Part shown: in pieces, positions 4,905 to 6,554 of the stretch
Layout of the letters: each line of letters begins with the position of its first letter
Position numbering within the stretch: position 1 is the stretch's first letter
DNA from: JAWCQZ01 sp964486625
Lineage (GTDB): Archaea; Halobacteriota; Syntropharchaeia; JACQPP01
Length of the DNA stretch: 6,554 nucleotides
Direction: 5' to 3'
Assembly (NCBI GenBank): GCA_964486625.1
Contig: CAZANW010000085.1
Location: 1 to 6,554, forward strand
Notes under the pieces: model-generated
Told to the model about the DNA's origin: nothing
Databases searched by the model: none
Seen by the model: only the letters and a program-made list of their open reading frames with translations
Made by a program: the position numbers and the translations under genes

Positions 4905-5543
4905 TTACCCCCGGAGGCTTGCAATTTTGTCCCAGCGATTGTGGAACCTACTTGGTTCCCCATGCACAATCCTTTCAAACGAAGTTTCGAACCACCCTTT
5001 CCCCCAGTACACCATCAGCCGCCTATAGTTCGGATATGAGTCAGATAACTCGAGATAGACTGCCTTCTCCTTGCCGACTCCTCTCTTTGGCCATTCGTAT
5101 TTCAACAATTCCTCACGCGTAACAATCATCGCGTCTTCGGGGACTCCATCTGCAGACGCACGGACGAAAACAATGGCGCGGTAATCGCGCTCTCTAAGTT
5201 GCGTACCCTCGCCAAAATTGAATCCCCACCACGGCACGTTGGTGCCCCCAACATCCTCGCTGTTTCTTTTGGAGGCTTTGACTTCCACTCCGATTTTACC
5301 GAGAAAAATATCGGCCTTGCGACGTTTGCCGACAAGTTGAGGCTTGAGCCCTAATCTCTCCAACTCCGAAGCAACCCATAATTCACTTGCTATTTCTAAA
5401 AAATGAGCTTGTAAGAGTTTTGTGCTACGGTTGAACTTAGGGTGACTCTTCTCAAGAGTTCGAAGGAGCAGTGGAAATCCAACGCCCCATACCTCTTTGG
5501 CCCAAGAATTTAGTTTTTGAAACTCGGTTCGTCCGCCGATCAT
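4905..5543 (-). CDS. Putative PD-(D/E)XK nuclease-like protein
   Basis: A 212-aa protein with no specific family recognised. Residues 50-100 look like a restriction-endonuclease-like core: helix 'EIASELWVASELERLG' with Glu54 and Glu60, then 'KRRKADIFLGKIGVEVKAS', giving Asp78 and the E-x-K pair Glu87/Lys89 on the next strand. This order is typical of PD-(D/E)XK enzymes, which cut DNA or RNA using metal ions. The C-terminal half (101-212) is rich in Trp and aromatic residues and has no recognised motif. I choose the ATG at 5543, one base after the archease stop; an in-frame start at 5579 would lie inside archease. GC content is about 49% in sampled stretches against 70% or more in neighbouring genes, and A/T-ending codons are common, suggesting recent transfer. 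It could be an orphan restriction or repair nuclease. Activity is inferred only from the motif. Confidence 0.65.
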   Translation of the reverse strand: MIGGRTEFQKLNSWAKEVWGVGFPLLLRTLEKSHPKFNRSTKLLQAHFLEIASELWVASELERLGLKPQLVGKRRKADIFLGKIGVEVKASKRNSEDVGGTNVPWWGFNFGEGTQLRERDYRAIVFVRASADGVPEDAMIVTREELLKYEWPKRGVGKEKAVYLELSDSYPNYRRLMVYWGKGWFETSFERIVHGEPSRFHNRWDKIASLRG

Positions 5544-5555
5544 GTCAAATGTCAA
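5542..5555. repeat. 7-bp tandem duplication at the archease/nuclease junction
   Basis: ATGTCAA occurs twice in tandem. On the minus strand the two TTGACAT copies hold the last Asp-Ile codons and stop of archease and the start codon of the nuclease-like gene. It lies exactly where base composition changes, so it could be a scar of the insertion, though seven bases can also arise by chance. Confidence 0.4.
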
Positions 5556-5982
5556 GCACCACCCGCGCCGTCCACCCACCCTTGGTCTTCGCCACCTCGA
5601 ACAAATGCATCGTCACCGCCTTCGCGTCGCTCCGGGTTCTGTGGCGCCTCTCGTCCAGGGGCTCGCCGGCCAGCCGGGCCTTCAGGGCGTAGCCCTCCGG
5701 CCCTTCACGGATGGAGACCTTTGCCTCCGCCGCCGCGAACCGCTCGGTGTCCTTGAGGAAGATGAGTTCGTTCAGGAACTTGAAGAGCAGGCGGCCGGGG
5801 TCTTCGTGGCGGAGTTCAATCTTTCTCTTCTGCGTCTTCCGCACCCCCTTCGGGTCCACGATGACCTCCAGGAAGGCCCGGGCTGCGTTCTCGAACAGTT
5901 TTTCGAGGGTGGCCCCCCGGACCTCGAAGGCGACGTCGGCGAGGGCGACGTCGTCGAGGAACTTGTAGGGTTTGGCGGTCAC
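5545..5982 (-). CDS. Archease (RtcB RNA-ligase activating protein)
   Basis: A 145-aa protein of the archease family (COG1371). Archease assists the tRNA-splicing ligase RtcB by promoting its guanylylation and turnover, and so supports intron-containing tRNA ligation and RNA repair. Seen here: the N-terminal 'YKFLDDVALADVAFEVRG' corresponds to the family 'YEFLDHTADIGFRAYG', 'FKFLNELIFLKDTE' (67-80) matches the family 'LNELLFL.DTE' block, 'SDAKAVTMHLFEV' (117-129) matches the 'KAVTYH' segment, and the protein ends in the conserved 'VVLDI'. The N-terminal motif has Asp in place of His and two extra residues between the acidic positions. Length is normal. The GTG at 5982 is preceded by GAGGGG four bases upstream and a TGAT that can extend pairing to 16S rRNA. 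Its stop is one base before the start of the nuclease-like gene. No RtcB gene is in the window. Confidence 0.92.
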   Translation of the reverse strand: MTAKPYKFLDDVALADVAFEVRGATLEKLFENAARAFLEVIVDPKGVRKTQKRKIELRHEDPGRLLFKFLNELIFLKDTERFAAAEAKVSIREGPEGYALKARLAGEPLDERRHRTRSDAKAVTMHLFEVAKTKGGWTARVVLDI

Positions 5983-5986
5983 ATCA

Positions 5987-5992
5987 CCCCTC
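5987..5992 (-). promoter_or_regulatory. Ribosome binding site of archease
   Basis: GAGGGG stands four bases before the GTG at 5982. The overlapping ATG at 5984 runs straight into a stop, which leaves the GTG as the start. This is the clearest Shine-Dalgarno sequence in the window. Confidence 0.65.
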
Positions 5993-5996
5993 TTGC

Positions 5997-6013
5997 AAAA
6001 AGGTAGAAAAAAA
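5997..6013 (-). terminator. T-rich archaeal terminator after S6e
   Basis: On the minus strand a run of seven T, a short CTACC interruption and five more T lie 23-39 bases past the S6e stop. U-rich stretches of this kind terminate archaeal transcription without a hairpin. Archease starts only 15 bases further on, so termination is probably partial, or archease has its own weak promoter nearby. Confidence 0.5.
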
Positions 6014-6035
6014 CGTCGGCGTCCCTAGATGGCGC

Positions 6036-6494
6036 TCACTTCGGCGCCGCCCCGGCCACGCCCTTCGGCGCCTTCGACCCCTTGGCCGCCCCCTTCGTCT
6101 TCTTCTCCTTCTTCTTCCCCTCCCGCGGGGGGACGATCTCGGCCAGGGGCTTGGGACCCGCGGCGACGACGACCGCGTTCACCTGCGAGGTCTCGGCCTG
6201 GATTTCGCGGCCCCGGAGGGTCCGCCGGAGCCGGAGGCCGTGGTGGGGTCTCCGGAACCCGACGCCGCCCGTGATGAGGAGGCGCTTCCGGACCGCGCCC
6301 GGGACGTCCCGCCGCATGGGGAAGCCGTCCTTGTCGGAGCCGCCGGTGATGCGGAGGGTGTAGCCCGCCAGCCCCACGAGGCCGCCGTCCACCGTGTCGC
6401 CGACGGAGCGGCCCGCGACGCCCTGGGCCATCGGGCCCTTGAGTTCGAGGGCGTAGGCCTTGCCGGTGGATTGCTCGGAGACGACGAGGAGCAT
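6036..6494 (-). CDS. rps6e: Small ribosomal subunit protein eS6 (S6e)
   Basis: An archaeal/eukaryotic-type ribosomal protein of the small subunit with no bacterial counterpart. From the ATG at 6494 it has 152 aa. 'MLLVVSEQSTGKAYALELKG' matches the usual N-terminus, and 'LRITGGSDKDGFPMRRDV' contains the S6e signature G-G-x-D-x2-G-x-P-M. 'VRKRLLITGGVGFR' and the basic 'GLRLRRTLRGREI' stretch follow as in the family. The last 30 or so residues are Lys/Ala/Gly-rich ('EGKKKEKKTKGAAKGSK') and make the protein longer than the roughly 125-130 residues usual in archaea; such basic tails generally contact rRNA. A GTG at 6518 would add eight residues and has AAGG five bases upstream. I prefer 6494 because it fits the family, but the choice is open. 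A T-rich terminator follows the gene. Confidence 0.93.
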   Translation of the reverse strand: MLLVVSEQSTGKAYALELKGPMAQGVAGRSVGDTVDGGLVGLAGYTLRITGGSDKDGFPMRRDVPGAVRKRLLITGGVGFRRPHHGLRLRRTLRGREIQAETSQVNAVVVAAGPKPLAEIVPPREGKKKEKKTKGAAKGSKAPKGVAGAAPK

Positions 6495-6554
6495 CCCGGA
6501 ACTGCCCGGGGTTGACACATGAACCTTTCGAGAGCGCGTGAGGGCCGGGAACGG

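Noticed and set aside
4598..4978. Minus-strand open frame crossing the inverted repeat
   Set aside because: It overlaps the ends of two real genes and the palindromic element; Arg/Ala/Ser-rich product with no plausible start signal.

Overview
This is a GC-rich archaeal chromosome segment. The archaeal assignment rests on a ribosomal protein S6e gene, an archease gene, and TATA-type promoter elements placed about 25-27 bases from start codons, which implies leaderless transcripts. No lineage marker fixes the phylum. A high-GC uncultured Thermoplasmatota/euryarchaeal lineage is plausible, but that is inference. Seven of the eight genes lie on the minus strand.

Reading in the direction of minus-strand transcription (right to left): S6e (6036-6494) comes first, followed by a T-rich terminator. 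Archease (5545-5982), the RtcB RNA-ligase activator, is next. One base after its stop starts a gene of strikingly lower GC (4905-5543) for a protein with a PD-(D/E)XK nuclease-like core. That gene abuts a 146-bp nested inverted repeat (4758-4903) that no gene explains. A leaderless two-gene unit follows: an enoyl-CoA hydratase/isomerase family protein (3933-4688) and an alpha/beta hydrolase (3149-3928) four bases later, probably acting together on an acyl-CoA or related substrate.

A small coiled-coil protein (2851-3159, plus strand) converges on the hydrolase and overlaps its 3' end by 11 bases. It shares one TATA element and a 17-bp palindrome with a divergent minus-strand unit. That unit is a two-domain rhodanese (1948-2748) overlapping by 11 bases a long SelD-like protein (519-1958), which keeps the C-x-x-K pair of selenophosphate synthetase. 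A coupled persulfide donor and SelD-like kinase suggests a chalcogen (S or Se) activation module. Last comes a small secreted PEGA-domain protein (77-487) ending in a 13-proline tail encoded by a 17-base homopolymer.

The points that deserve follow-up most are the rhodanese/SelD-like pair, the long inverted repeat beside the low-GC nuclease-like gene, and that gene's coupling to archease.
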